From NCBI GenBank assembly GCA_048270425.1, contig JBLWSY010000007.1, forward strand, positions 1 through 64,000: DNA of 64,000 bases. The letters run 5' to 3'. Numbering within the stretch: position 1 is the stretch's first letter; each line of letters starts with the position of its first letter. Below, piece by piece: positions 51,698 through 60,788 of the stretch. Source of the stretch: Oceanospirillum sp048270425. GTDB lineage: Bacteria > Pseudomonadota > Gammaproteobacteria > Pseudomonadales > Halomonadaceae. The notes beneath the pieces are model-generated. The model searched no databases and had not been told where the DNA came from. It saw only the letters and a program-made list of their open reading frames with translations. The translations under genes and the position numbers were made by a program.

Positions 51698-53746
51698 TCA
51701 GAAGCTATAGTGTGCTTTAATCCACAGGCTGCGGCCGGGCTCCATCACCTGAACCGGTTCTGGATTAAAGGTATCATTACGGCTTTCATGCAGGGTGTAG
51801 GCTTTGTCAAACAGGTTGTTGATACCCGCATCCAGTGTCAGGCTATCCTGTAGCTGATAGCGGGCATCCAGATTAGCCACCCAATAAGATGGCGTTTCCC
51901 GGACATCCTGGCCGCCACAATCGGTATCATCGTACAAACAGACGTTATCCTGTTTGGCGGCCGATACCAGCTCCAGGCCCGCCTGCCAGCTGTTTTGCAG
52001 ATAACGTGCTTTGGCCCGTAGCTCCAGCGGTGATATTTGCGACAGGGCTTCGCCGTTGTCGTCGTTTTCACCTTTTAGCCAGGCCAGTTGGGTACTAAAC
52101 AGCCAGTTCGCGTTGATGCGATGGCTGGCTTCTGCTTCGATACCCATCAAAGTGGCGTCTACGTTGGTATAGCGGTCTTTACCGGTGACATTGGAGCGCA
52201 GGATATAATCATCTACCTTGTTGACCCAACCGCTGACTGAGCCTTTTGCCGCTCCCATATTGACCGAGAGAATGCCTTCCAGCTGGTGATGTTTTTCCGG
52301 CTCCAGTTCAGGATTGCCGATCCAGTCTTTGGTAGCGATATAGCGCTCGGTAGCATCCGCGGTGCGGACACTGCGGGAGATAATCGTATCCCACTGCCAA
52401 AGTGCGTTGATGCTGTGGCTCCATTGGCCAAAGCCTCCGACATTGGTTTCGGTCTGGTCAACCTTGCTGGTACCGTAGAGGTCTTCCGGTGTCTTTCCGG
52501 CCATCATGCCACCGGTGAAGGCTTCATCGGACCGGCTGGCACTGGCTTCAACCTGATCGACACGAAGACCACCTTTAATACGGTTGCTGCCGTCGAGGGT
52601 TCTTTCTGCTTCTGCGAAGAGTCCTATCTGGCGGATATTGGCATCCGGCCACTGAATACCGGCGATATTATCCATCATCATTGGTAGTTGCTGGTTGGCG
52701 TTGCGGGTGTTGTCCTGCAGATCCAAGCCTGTCAGCCAGTCGATGCGGTTGGTCACACCGGTCAGCACCAGACGCCCACCCTGAGTATCTGAGGTGGAGG
52801 GGGCATCCATCTTCATACTGGCGGTAAATTCCCGCAGGCTGTAGTTGTCCATCATGTGTTCAACATCGCTGCGATAGATCTCAGCCTTGAGGGTTTTCAG
52901 AGTCCCCTCGGTAAAGGTGTGATCCAGTTTCAGGCGGATGTTTTCGGCTCTGGCGTAGGGACTGTCCATACCGGCACCGGCGAAAAGCACATCGGTTTCT
53001 TCGGTTTTCTCAAAGCTTGTCTGAATACGGGTGTTATTGGTGATGGCGTAACCTGCCATAAGCGTGCCGGACTGACTCTTGTATGCCGAGCGCACTTCGT
53101 CACCGTTACCATCGTCATAGTTATCGCCTTCTGCGGTATGGCCGATCACCCGAATATAGCCCTGATCACTGCCTGCGGCGACATCCGCTGCCAGTTCCCA
53201 TTTCTCACCATTGGTTTCATAGCTGCTGCTGACGGAGCCGGTGACCGGTTTGTCTGTAAAGGTTGGCCATTTGCGTTCAAACAGCACGGTGCCACCGGAT
53301 CCGCCACCGCCATACTGAACGGTGCGATTGCCTTTAATGACCGTAATCCAGTCATAACTGTCGACAGCGGTATAAGTGGTGGGCGGGTCCATACGGTTGG
53401 GGCAGCCACCATGCAGATAAGCGCCATCGAGGAGAACATTCACAGCGGTTTGCTTCTGGCCGCGAATAATCGGATCGATGGCGCGCCCGCCCATACGGGT
53501 GCCGGAGATGCCATTCAGGCTCTTCAGCAGTTCACCACCATCGGTGACAGGTGCCGGTTGAACACTTTCCAGAGATTGACTCAGATTTTCCTGCTGTTGT
53601 CCTCTGGTGATCTCGATGACAAGGCCGGATTCAGAGGCCTCAACAGGAGATGTTTGCGTGCCGGTTTCAGCGTAAGCCAGAGAAAAAGGTGTGCCGGTCA
53701 GAGCGGCTGTAATTGCCAGAGAGAGCAGGGTGCGTGCGGGCGTCAT
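51698..53746 (-). CDS. TonB-dependent copper receptor (OprC/NosA-type)
   Basis: A 682-residue outer-membrane receptor with signal peptide (cleavage near AYA-ET), plug and barrel ending HYSF. The motif GCPNRMDPPTTY in the plug is the specific marker of the TonB-copper family (OprC, NosA), with Cys/Met as likely copper ligands. Also visible are GQKQTAVNVLLDGAYLHGG and WITVIKGNRTVQYGGG. It would import copper, for example for oxidases or nitrous-oxide reductase. The leader contains a long stem-loop (53804-53875). Confidence 0.93.
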   Translation of the reverse strand: MTPARTLLSLAITAALTGTPFSLAYAETGTQTSPVEASESGLVIEITRGQQQENLSQSLESVQPAPVTDGGELLKSLNGISGTRMGGRAIDPIIRGQKQTAVNVLLDGAYLHGGCPNRMDPPTTYTAVDSYDWITVIKGNRTVQYGGGGSGGTVLFERKWPTFTDKPVTGSVSSSYETNGEKWELAADVAAGSDQGYIRVIGHTAEGDNYDDGNGDEVRSAYKSQSGTLMAGYAITNNTRIQTSFEKTEETDVLFAGAGMDSPYARAENIRLKLDHTFTEGTLKTLKAEIYRSDVEHMMDNYSLREFTASMKMDAPSTSDTQGGRLVLTGVTNRIDWLTGLDLQDNTRNANQQLPMMMDNIAGIQWPDANIRQIGLFAEAERTLDGSNRIKGGLRVDQVEASASRSDEAFTGGMMAGKTPEDLYGTSKVDQTETNVGGFGQWSHSINALWQWDTIISRSVRTADATERYIATKDWIGNPELEPEKHHQLEGILSVNMGAAKGSVSGWVNKVDDYILRSNVTGKDRYTNVDATLMGIEAEASHRINANWLFSTQLAWLKGENDDNGEALSQISPLELRAKARYLQNSWQAGLELVSAAKQDNVCLYDDTDCGGQDVRETPSYWVANLDARYQLQDSLTLDAGINNLFDKAYTLHESRNDTFNPEPVQVMEPGRSLWIKAHYSF

Positions 53747-53803
53747 GAAACGAATATCCTTACCAGATCTTTTTATTGGGAATTAAGAACGTGTTTCTTC
53801 AGA

Positions 53804-53875
53804 GCTAATTCCGCCGGAGCCCTTTTGCCGGTTGAGTGGCAGTAAGCAAAGGCTCCGGGAGGAATCGGAATTAGC
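53804..53875 (-). promoter_or_regulatory. Long two-stage stem-loop in copper-receptor leader
   Basis: Arms GCTAATTCCG/CGGAATTAGC (10 perfect pairs) enclose CCGGAGCC/GGCTCCGG (8 perfect pairs) and then TTT-GC/GC-AAA, with a ~17-nt loop containing CCGGTTGAGTGGC. It lies about 58 nt before the receptor ATG. No T-tract follows, so it is not a simple terminator; a regulatory RNA element or a small repeat element are the two readings. Confidence 0.6.
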
Positions 53876-53951
53876 GACTGCTAATGGTTGGTAGGGATTC
53901 TAGTGATTGGACTGATAATGAAAATGTGGCCTGATGTCACATTAGGCAGAG

Positions 53952-53973
53952 TGTCGCAGCGACAATTTGTCGC
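53952..53973. promoter_or_regulatory. Three alternating half-sites, candidate operator
   Basis: TGTCGC-A-GCGACA-ATT-TGTCGC: three copies of one 6-mer in alternating orientation, upstream of the copper receptor. The regulator is unknown. Confidence 0.4.
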
Positions 53974-54092
53974 AAAAAAGCAGGACCTGGTGCTCAATGC
54001 GTCTTAAAAGACGCTAACTGAATAGGATCCTGCCAGATGTTTTTTTTACGAGTAAAACGACTCAGTCTTTAAAGCTGATGTAGCGTTTGGGA

Positions 54093-54932
54093 TCAGTACA
54101 GCGGCTGTTCCGGCCAAACCAGCCAGATCGCCAACAGACCCGGAATGACGCTGGCAACTACAGTTTCTGCCAGCACTTTCCACCAGGGCTGTTTGTTGTC
54201 CTGCCCGGAAGGCCATTTCACCAGCAGTGGCAGAGCCAGCAGCAGAAGCGCCCAGATATTGACGTCAGCGTAGTAGTGGGCGTAAGCCAGTACCATCAGC
54301 CAAACCGCCATCGCGCCCTGCGCAATCACCAGCAGAGTACGCTGTTCAGCTTTGACTACACGGTTCAGCAGCCACACCGCGCCCAATGCAGCGCAGATAC
54401 CGCCAACCATTTGCGCCAGTGACAGAGAGCTGGAGATACCAATCACCAGTGCGGATAGGGTCATCATGCTGATCAGGCTAACCGGGAAACGGAAGCTGTT
54501 GTGCTGGCGTTCGGTACCCATGACAGCGATGCCTGCAACCAGAAGGCCGCCGATGGCGTGACTGATCATCTCAATCAGAGACATACGACCAACAATCGGT
54601 TGAGCGACCACCGCAAAGCTCAGTACCAGAGCAACGCCAAAACCCGCCATACGAATATTACGGGGCGTACGAATTGCAAGAGCCGGAATCAGCGGCATCA
54701 GCAACAGCCAGTCCATCGCTTGCCGGGGTGGGAAGTTCCAGCGGGTATGAATACCCTGAGCGGCTGCTAACCAGGCCAGCCAGATCACCAGAGGGGCCAG
54801 CCAGTAGGCGATTTTGCCTTTACCGGTCTGTTCCAGCTTGAAGAGGACAAAGCTGATCACCAGTGCTGCCAGCATGGGATAAACCACAATCGGCAGCAGC
54901 ATCATTAGTGGAGAAACGGATTCACCATACAT
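54093..54932 (-). CDS. Integral membrane protein, unknown (279 aa)
   Basis: A 279-residue protein that is almost entirely hydrophobic, with about nine TM segments and short loops such as HTRWNFPPRQAMDW and KWPSGQDNKQPWW. I recognise no family. AGGAT stands about 10 nt before the ATG. It sits between the copper receptor and yceI on the same strand, but each has its own intergenic region, so operon membership is doubtful. Confidence 0.75.
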   Translation of the reverse strand: MYGESVSPLMMLLPIVVYPMLAALVISFVLFKLEQTGKGKIAYWLAPLVIWLAWLAAAQGIHTRWNFPPRQAMDWLLLMPLIPALAIRTPRNIRMAGFGVALVLSFAVVAQPIVGRMSLIEMISHAIGGLLVAGIAVMGTERQHNSFRFPVSLISMMTLSALVIGISSSLSLAQMVGGICAALGAVWLLNRVVKAEQRTLLVIAQGAMAVWLMVLAYAHYYADVNIWALLLLALPLLVKWPSGQDNKQPWWKVLAETVVASVIPGLLAIWLVWPEQPLY

Positions 54933-55022
54933 TCTTGGGTATCCTTAACAGAGGCGCAGAATGTGCGCTTAAGATCAGTATTACTGAGCAACTTCATGCT
55001 CGTATTTTTAGTGGCATAAACA

Positions 55023-55048
55023 GAGAAAGCGCCCTTGGGCGCTTTCTT
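55023..55048 (-). terminator. Intrinsic terminator after yceI
   Basis: GAAAGCGCCC-AA-GGGCGCTTTC on the minus strand followed by TCTGTTT; the plus strand also ends TCTTT. Confidence 0.75.
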
Positions 55049-55083
55049 TAGGCAAGGTAATCGGTGATTACCAATATCCGAAA

Positions 55084-55650
55084 TTACTTGCGGATACCTT
55101 CGATGAACAGCTCAACTTTGATCTCGTCACCGATACCGCCCAGCATTTGGTCAACACCAAACTCAGAACGCTTGATGGTGGTTGTACCGTTGAAACCGCT
55201 GCGGTAGTTACCCCATGGGTCTTCACCTTCACCGATTTTCACGATATCCAGATTAACTTTCTTTGTTACACCGTGCAGCGTCAGCTCACCGGTCAGAACA
55301 CCCTTCGTTGCACTACCTTTGTAATCGGTAGAGGTGAAAGTGATTTCAGGGAACTGTTTAGTATCCAGGAAGTCCGGGCTCTTGATGTGCTTGTCACGAG
55401 CTTCGTGATTAGAGTCCAGGCTGTCCGCATCGATCGTTACAGAGATTTTGGATGCAGAAGGATTTTTATCGTCGTAGCTGTATTCGCCTTCCATGGTGTT
55501 GAAGCGCGCTACGGTTTCACTGAAGCCCAGGTGGCTAATTTTGAACAGAATAGCGGTATGAGCAGGATCGACTTTGTAATCCGCGGCAAAAGCTGCGCTT
55601 GAAATCAGTGCGGCAGAAAGCAGAGCTGGTTTAATCAGAGATTTAATCAT
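55084..55650 (-). CDS. yceI: YceI family periplasmic lipid-binding protein
   Basis: A 188-residue exported protein (signal peptide ends near AFA-AD) of the YceI family, a lipocalin-like barrel binding polyisoprenoids such as ubiquinone precursors. VDPAHTAILFKISHLGFS at the mature N-terminus, SPDFLDTKQFPEITFTS and LTLHGVTKKV are the classic blocks. Induced by base or osmotic stress in E. coli; regulation here is unknown, but a LysR-family gene is divergent. Confidence 0.95.
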   Translation of the reverse strand: MIKSLIKPALLSAALISSAAFAADYKVDPAHTAILFKISHLGFSETVARFNTMEGEYSYDDKNPSASKISVTIDADSLDSNHEARDKHIKSPDFLDTKQFPEITFTSTDYKGSATKGVLTGELTLHGVTKKVNLDIVKIGEGEDPWGNYRSGFNGTTTIKRSEFGVDQMLGGIGDEIKVELFIEGIRK

Positions 55651-55876
55651 GGTCGTCGTTTCCGGTATTAATCCTTAACGGTGTTAAGGCAGAAAATTAA
55701 TTTGGCAGTGATCAGAAAAACTGTACTGCGATTGATGAAGCTATTGTAGGTAACAAGTATTGCTATGATAATAGGTGATAAATGCTATTCACTGTTTCTT
55801 TTTGGTTAATAATGTTTCTGCTCTGTGACTGTCCAATGCCGGTTCGGAGATGATTCTGGTGGGTGAAAAATAAGAT

Positions 55877-56779
55877 ATGGATAAATATACAGCTATGCAG
55901 GTTTATTGCCGTGTGGTCGAGCTGGAAAGCTTTGCCGCCACCGGACGCAGCCTGGGTATATCTACCGCTATGGTGAGTAAACATATTGCGGCTCTGGAAA
56001 AGGGGCTGGGGATTCGCTTGCTCAACCGTACCACCCGACGGGTGAATCCTACCGATGAAGGTCTCTACTACTATAACCGTTGTCGCAGCCTGTTAAGCGA
56101 GATTGAGGAGCTGGAATCCTCCGTGACGCAACAAGGGCATGATCCCCGTGGGTTGCTGCGTCTGACCGCGCCCATGGACTTTACCCTGCTGCATCTGATC
56201 GAACCGATTCAGGCCTTTCAGAAGGCCTATCCGCTGGTGCGTATTGAGCTTGAGCTGGATGACCGGCAGCGTAATCTGACGGCGGATAACTTTGATGTCG
56301 CGATCCGTATCGCCAACTTGTCGGATTCCAGTCTTGTCGCTCGCAAGCTGACCCAATGTCAGGGTGGGGTTTACGCTTCACCGGAATACCTGAAGGAATA
56401 CGGCACACCGAAATCCCCGCAGGATCTGCAGCAGCACCGTTGCCTGCTTTATACCTATCTGACTCAGGACAGAAACTACTGGGTATTCCATGATAAGGAC
56501 GGCCAGCGGCAGAAGGTGCGGGTGCACTGGACACTGGCGGCCAATAATGGTCGTGCGCTTTGCGAAGCTGCAGCGCACGGTATGGGCATTATTCAGCAGC
56601 CGGATTTTATCGCATCCCCCTTTGTAAAAGAGGGACGGCTGGTTCAGCTGTTTGCCGATTACCCCGGTCATGACTTTAACGTTTATGCCGTCTATCAGCA
56701 CCGGCAGTTTCTGCCTGCGCGCATTGTCGCTTTTGTGGATTTCCTGCGGGATTACTTCGAATCCAATAAGCGCTGGTAA
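55877..56779 (+). CDS. LysR-family transcriptional regulator
   Basis: A 300-residue regulator. Residues 1-60 are the winged HTH with ATGRSLGISTAMVSKHIAALE and RLLNRTTR, the rest the two-lobed effector domain. It belongs to the CrgA/AaeR-like subgroup with the N-terminal MDKYTAMQVYCRVVE. It is divergent from yceI by 226 bp, so control of yceI is possible. Short terminator follows. Confidence 0.92.
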   Translation: MDKYTAMQVYCRVVELESFAATGRSLGISTAMVSKHIAALEKGLGIRLLNRTTRRVNPTDEGLYYYNRCRSLLSEIEELESSVTQQGHDPRGLLRLTAPMDFTLLHLIEPIQAFQKAYPLVRIELELDDRQRNLTADNFDVAIRIANLSDSSLVARKLTQCQGGVYASPEYLKEYGTPKSPQDLQQHRCLLYTYLTQDRNYWVFHDKDGQRQKVRVHWTLAANNGRALCEAAAHGMGIIQQPDFIASPFVKEGRLVQLFADYPGHDFNVYAVYQHRQFLPARIVAFVDFLRDYFESNKRW

Positions 56780-56796
56780 ACAGCAATCGGCACTGT

Positions 56797-56813
56797 AAGC
56801 GAATCGCTTTTTT
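56797..56813 (+). terminator. Short terminator after LysR gene
   Basis: AAGCG-AAT-CGCTT followed by TTTT, a small but ideal stem with T-tract. Confidence 0.55.
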
Positions 56814-56829
56814 GTCTGAATGGAGAGAA

Positions 56830-56949
56830 TCACCGGTCCTGCCAGCTGTCCCGCTTGATATGGTCAGGCTGATCCTGCCAGTGGTCATCTGATGGCCTGA
56901 ACCAGCTTTTGCAAAGTTTTTTCCATAGTTGACTGATCGTAGTAAACAT
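56830..56949 (-). CDS. 39-residue small protein with hairpin-buried RBS
   Basis: A short ORF, MFTTISQLWKKLCKSW ... RDSWQDR, 39 codons, rich in Trp, Lys and Asp. AGGAG lies 7 nt before the ATG, which is the main support. That AGGAG is the 3' arm of a perfect 9-bp hairpin (56957-56982). No family is recognised; it could be a small membrane-associated protein, but the hydrophobic stretch is short. It lies between two LysR genes, divergent from the second. Coding status needs ribosome profiling or comparison. Confidence 0.5.
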   Translation of the reverse strand: MFTTISQLWKKLCKSWFRPSDDHWQDQPDHIKRDSWQDR

Positions 56950-56956
56950 TTTCTTT

Positions 56957-56982
56957 CTCCTGAAATTATTAGTTTTCAGGAG
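56957..56982 (-). promoter_or_regulatory. RBS-sequestering hairpin before the 39-aa ORF
   Basis: CTCCTGAAA-ACTAATAA-TTTCAGGAG on the minus strand: nine perfect pairs with the Shine-Dalgarno AGGAG in the 3' arm, then AAAGAAA and ATG. Translation would need the stem to open. Confidence 0.6.
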
Positions 56983-57026
56983 CAGGCGCGCTTGCTCTGT
57001 TTGTCTGGCTACTTTAATTTATGCGT

Positions 57027-57038
57027 TCATGCATGAAT
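57027..57038. promoter_or_regulatory. 12-bp palindrome upstream of LysR gene
   Basis: TTCATGCATGAA is a perfect 12-bp dyad 33 bp before the LysR start, in the divergent spacer. Autoregulatory binding is possible but the LysR T-N11-A form is not evident. Confidence 0.35.
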
Positions 57039-57070
57039 AGCTAACAAAAAAGCAGTAGGGTGCTGCAAAT

Positions 57071-57976
57071 ATGCATAATATGAATTGGGATGATCTCAGG
57101 GTTCTGCTCGCGGTAGCGGATACCGGTAGCCAGTCTGCAGCGGCATTAAAACTGGGTGTTAATCAAACGACAATCTCCCGTCGTTTGCGCCAGTTGGAAG
57201 AGGATTTTGGTATACCGCTGCTGGAGCGTCAGCGCTCGGGATATCGCTTTACTAAGGATGCTCAGTTACTGGTCGATCAGGCCAGGAAAATTGAACAGCA
57301 TGTTCTGGATATCGCCCGAAAACGGGCTAACCGGAGCCGGGACACTTTGCAGGGGCGGGTGGTTATTCACTCTACTGATATGGTGCTGCGTTATCTGATT
57401 GCCCCTATGCTGGAACACTTTTATCAGCAATATCCCGGAATTGATCTGGTGCTGCTAACCGGCGATGACCTGATCAGCCTGTCCCATATGGAGGCGGATA
57501 TTGCGATCCGCTATGTCCGTTCGGAGCAGCTTGATATTGTGCAGAAGCGGCTCTTCACCTTTCAGTATCACTATTTTGCCAGCCCGGATTATCTGGAACG
57601 TTATCCGGTTGATCCGACCATGCCGCTGACGGGGCATCAACTGCTCAAGTTTGAACACCCGGCATATCGGGCCAGTCCGGAACAGTTGCGCCACTTTGAA
57701 GATAATGAGATTGCACTGCGCAGTAACTATATCGAGTTTATGATCGATGCCTGCCGACGGGGTCATGGTCTGATGAGTCTGCAGCGTCAGTTTGGTCTTC
57801 GTATCGAGGGCTTGCAGGAGGTCGGATTACCCGCCCATAGGGAAGTGCCGCTTTGGATGGCCTGCCACAGGGATAATCGTAAGTTACCAGCCATTCGTGC
57901 TGTGCTGGATTTTATCGGTGAGTATACGGAAGCCTGGCTTGACGAGTCTGAGACTGGTCGTCAGAGCCTGCAGTAA
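57071..57976 (+). CDS. LysR-family transcriptional regulator
   Basis: A 301-residue LysR protein with HTH residues 1-65 (SQSAAALKLGVNQTTISRRLRQLE, LLERQRSGYR) and a two-lobed sensor domain. Start ATG 57071 follows AGGGTG at 9 nt; ATG 57080 is an alternative. The palindrome TTCATGCATGAA at 57027-57038 lies in the spacer shared with the divergent 39-aa ORF and could be its operator. Target and effector are unknown. Confidence 0.9.
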   Translation: MHNMNWDDLRVLLAVADTGSQSAAALKLGVNQTTISRRLRQLEEDFGIPLLERQRSGYRFTKDAQLLVDQARKIEQHVLDIARKRANRSRDTLQGRVVIHSTDMVLRYLIAPMLEHFYQQYPGIDLVLLTGDDLISLSHMEADIAIRYVRSEQLDIVQKRLFTFQYHYFASPDYLERYPVDPTMPLTGHQLLKFEHPAYRASPEQLRHFEDNEIALRSNYIEFMIDACRRGHGLMSLQRQFGLRIEGLQEVGLPAHREVPLWMACHRDNRKLPAIRAVLDFIGEYTEAWLDESETGRQSLQ

Positions 57977-58197
57977 TTGGGATGGCTCGCGCTAATCAAT
58001 ATGCCTTGTGGCAAAGAGAAGTAACGCATTCCTGAAAACGGTTACTAAATACTTCAAGATACCTGTCCGCCGGTCTTTTATGCTTATGTTATTGTTAAAA
58101 AACGCTCAAATCGGGTTTTATGATTTATTTTGACCGGCGCTGATCGGGTTTAAACATTTGAATACGCATACATTTCATTACGCATTAAGGAAGCATC

Positions 58198-58398
58198 ATG
58201 AAAAATTCCAACGGTAAAGTTATCGGTATTGCTTTGATCATTATTGGCGTCGCACTGGCGTTTTGGGGCTACGATGTTTATGACTCGGCCAGTTCTCAGT
58301 TAACCCGTGCCGTAAGTGGCGATACCCCGATTGAGGCCTATGCCGGTATGGGTGGTGGTTTGCTTTGTGTGCTGCTGGGTATTATGAAGGTGAAGTAA
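58198..58398 (+). CDS. DUF3185 family small membrane protein
   Basis: A 66-residue protein with two TM helices (IGIALIIIGVALAFWGYD and GGGLLCVLLGIM) matching DUF3185. The conserved G-Y-x-x-Y-D-S-x-x-S motif between them is present. Function unknown. AAGGAAG precedes the ATG. Monocistronic, convergent with the ABC exporter. Confidence 0.88.
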   Translation: MKNSNGKVIGIALIIIGVALAFWGYDVYDSASSQLTRAVSGDTPIEAYAGMGGGLLCVLLGIMKVK

Positions 58399-58424
58399 AC
58401 GCGAGTTTTAGCTTCTGATACTAA

Positions 58425-58465
58425 AAAGCCGGGCATTCCCTCTTTAGGTGGGGAGTGCCCGGCTT
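58425..58465. terminator. Terminator between DUF3185 and ABC exporter genes
   Basis: AAGCCGGGCATTCCC pairs with GGGGAGTGCCCGGCTT; on the minus strand the stem is followed by TTTTTAG, so it mainly ends the ABC transporter transcript. Confidence 0.8.
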
Positions 58466-58554
58466 ACGTTTATGTGTTTATTTTTTAAATTTTCTTACTC
58501 AGGTTGCTTACGCTTCCCCAGCTCTTTTCCTTAATTCTCTCTTTAATCGTCACC

Positions 58555-60384
58555 TTACTCTTCGCCTAAAAAGCCTCCGGTCTGGTGCGCCCAAAGCTGA
58601 GCGTAGATGCCGCCTTGTTCAATCAGCTCCGTATGGCTGCCCTGTTCCACAATCTGGCCTTTATCCAGTACCACCAGACGATCAAGGGCGGCGATGGTTG
58701 AAAGGCGGTGGGCGATAGCGATCACGGTTTTGCCTTCCATCAGGGTGTAGAGGCTGGCCTGAATGGCGGCTTCCACTTCGGAATCCAGAGCTGATGTCGC
58801 CTCATCCAACAGCAGAATCGGTGCATCTTTCAGCAGTACCCGGGCGATAGCGATACGCTGGCGCTGACCACCGGACAGCTTCACGCCCCGTTCACCCACA
58901 TGAGCGTCGTAACCGGTACGGCCTTTCGGATCGGTCAGTCCCAGAATAAATTCGTGAGCTTCGGCCTTCTTGGCAGCGGCGATCATCTCTTCTTCCGTGG
59001 CATCCGGGCGACCGTAGAGAATGTTGTCCCGGACCGAGCGGTGTAGCAGGGACGTATCCTGAGTCACCATGCCGATCTGGGCGCGCAGGCTATCCTGAGT
59101 GACCTCGGAAACATTCTGACCATCCACTCTGATCTGGCCGGATTCCACATCGAAGAAGCGCATCAGCAGGTTGACCAGTGTCGATTTACCGGCACCGGAA
59201 CGGCCCACAAGGCCTACTTTTTCACCGGGCTGGATATTCAGATTCAGCTGAGGGATCACGGGTTTATCTTCGCCGTAGTGGAAGACAACATCCTGATAAT
59301 CAATGCTGCCTTTATCCACGGTCAGCTGTTTGGCTTCCGGTTTGTCCTGTACCTGCAGTGGCTTGGACAGGGTGTTCATACCATCCACAGCGGTACCGAT
59401 ATTTTCGAACAGCGCACTGATCTCCCACATCACCCAGTGGGACATGCCGTTAAGGCGCAGCGCCAGCGCGATAGAGATGGCAATCGCCCCCACACCCACG
59501 ACTTCTTCCATCCACAGCCAGATTGAAAGTGCAGCAATAGAGAAAGATAACAGGTGGTTAATGCCCTGCACGCAGAAGTTCAGCCAGGTCACCAGACGCA
59601 TCTGCACGTACACGGTGTCCATAAACTGATCCATACCTTCACGGGCAAAATCCGCCTCGCGGTTGGTATGGGAGAAGAGTTTTACCGTGGCGATATTGGT
59701 GTAAGAGTCAACAATACGGCCGCTCATGATAGAGCGCGCATCCGCCTGCTCGGTGGAGATCGCTTTCAGCTTAGGTACGAAATAAACCTGAATGGCGATA
59801 TAGAGAATCAGCCAGACCAGCACCGGCATCATCAGACGCCAGTCCGCCTGAGCCACCAGCACCAGCATGGCGATAAAAGACACCGCGATATAGACCAGCA
59901 CGTCCAGCAGCTTCATCACAGACTCGCGCACGGCAAGCGCCGTCTGCATCACCTTAGTGGCGATCCGGCCGGCAAAATCGTTCGAGTAGAAGGAGACACT
60001 CTGCTTCAGCAGATAGCGGTGCGCCTGCCAGCGGATCGCCATCGGGAAGTTACCTAAAAGGCTCTGATGCACAACCAGAGAATGCAGCAGTCCGGTCAGC
60101 GGCAGCGCCACCAAAGGCACCAGCGCCATCCAGAACAGGGTTGAGGCTTCCTTCTCCAGAAAGGTTTTCGGGTCCTGAGCCGACAGCCAGTCCACCAGCT
60201 GACCCATAAAGCCAAACAGAGTCACTTCAAGGGTGGCAACACCAGCGGTCAGTACCGACATCAGGAGCAGCGGCAGCCCCATGCCCTTGGTGTAATGCAG
60301 TACAAACTGCAGCAGTTTACCCGGTGGTTGTTGAGGCTCTTCCTTGGGAAAAGCGGCAATCAGGCGTTCGAAAAATGCAAACAT
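58555..60384 (-). CDS. ABC exporter, fused permease-ATPase (MsbA/MdlB-type)
   Basis: A 609-residue half-transporter: six TM helices at about 30-330 and an ATPase domain with Walker A GRSGAGKST, signature LSGGQRQRIAIARV, Walker B PILLLDEATSALD and switch His in AIAHRLST. Dimers export lipids, drugs or peptides; substrate unknown. ATG 60384 starts the soluble N-terminal helix; an in-frame upstream start at 60465 would add 27 polar residues without homology. Confidence 0.92.
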   Translation of the reverse strand: MFAFFERLIAAFPKEEPQQPPGKLLQFVLHYTKGMGLPLLLMSVLTAGVATLEVTLFGFMGQLVDWLSAQDPKTFLEKEASTLFWMALVPLVALPLTGLLHSLVVHQSLLGNFPMAIRWQAHRYLLKQSVSFYSNDFAGRIATKVMQTALAVRESVMKLLDVLVYIAVSFIAMLVLVAQADWRLMMPVLVWLILYIAIQVYFVPKLKAISTEQADARSIMSGRIVDSYTNIATVKLFSHTNREADFAREGMDQFMDTVYVQMRLVTWLNFCVQGINHLLSFSIAALSIWLWMEEVVGVGAIAISIALALRLNGMSHWVMWEISALFENIGTAVDGMNTLSKPLQVQDKPEAKQLTVDKGSIDYQDVVFHYGEDKPVIPQLNLNIQPGEKVGLVGRSGAGKSTLVNLLMRFFDVESGQIRVDGQNVSEVTQDSLRAQIGMVTQDTSLLHRSVRDNILYGRPDATEEEMIAAAKKAEAHEFILGLTDPKGRTGYDAHVGERGVKLSGGQRQRIAIARVLLKDAPILLLDEATSALDSEVEAAIQASLYTLMEGKTVIAIAHRLSTIAALDRLVVLDKGQIVEQGSHTELIEQGGIYAQLWAHQTGGFLGEE

Positions 60385-60637
60385 AGCCGTACTCGTATTG
60401 AACTGTCTTTTGGATTCTTTTTGAGTCGTCGCCGACACAGGAGGGAGGCGAGAATGATAGAGCAATCACGCAGACATACCAGTCTAAAAAGGTGAATCCT
60501 TTCGCCGGGAAGTCAGAAAAATTAATCGGTATAGCTTCTGAAAGCGCATGGCAAAAATGCGGTACAGCTAAACCGGCTGTTTGAGAGAAAAAGCGAAAAA
60601 AGATTCGATTAAGACTTTTGTCTCAGGCTCACTTCGG

Positions 60638-60643
60638 TATAAT
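60638..60643 (+). promoter_or_regulatory. -10 TATAAT of probable yhhQ promoter
   Basis: A perfect TATAAT lies about 190 bp before yhhQ. A weak -35 (CTTTTG, 17-bp spacer) is upstream. The transcript would carry a ~145-nt leader before the riboswitch; a 14-bp palindrome AACCTGATCAGGTT sits at 60744-60757. The remaining part of this 440-bp gap shows nothing else. Confidence 0.5.
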
Positions 60644-60788
60644 GCGCGGCCGTTATAGCCGAAGGCAGAACTGAACAGCCACGGGTGCTGCAGGGTAAAT
60701 GATGACTTATCAACAGCCCCGCAAGCGATACCCCGTTATGCACAACCTGATCAGGTTAGCCGAGTTCTTTCTGTCCGGTACACGTTCA

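Noticed and set aside
52856..53845. 329-codon plus-strand frame opposite the copper receptor
   Set aside because: Antisense to the plug and barrel coding region; composition is that of a shadow frame.
53804..53960. Cobalamin riboswitch in the copper-receptor leader
   Set aside because: CTGCCACT resembles part of the B12 box but the remaining conserved blocks are missing and the fold is a simple long hairpin.
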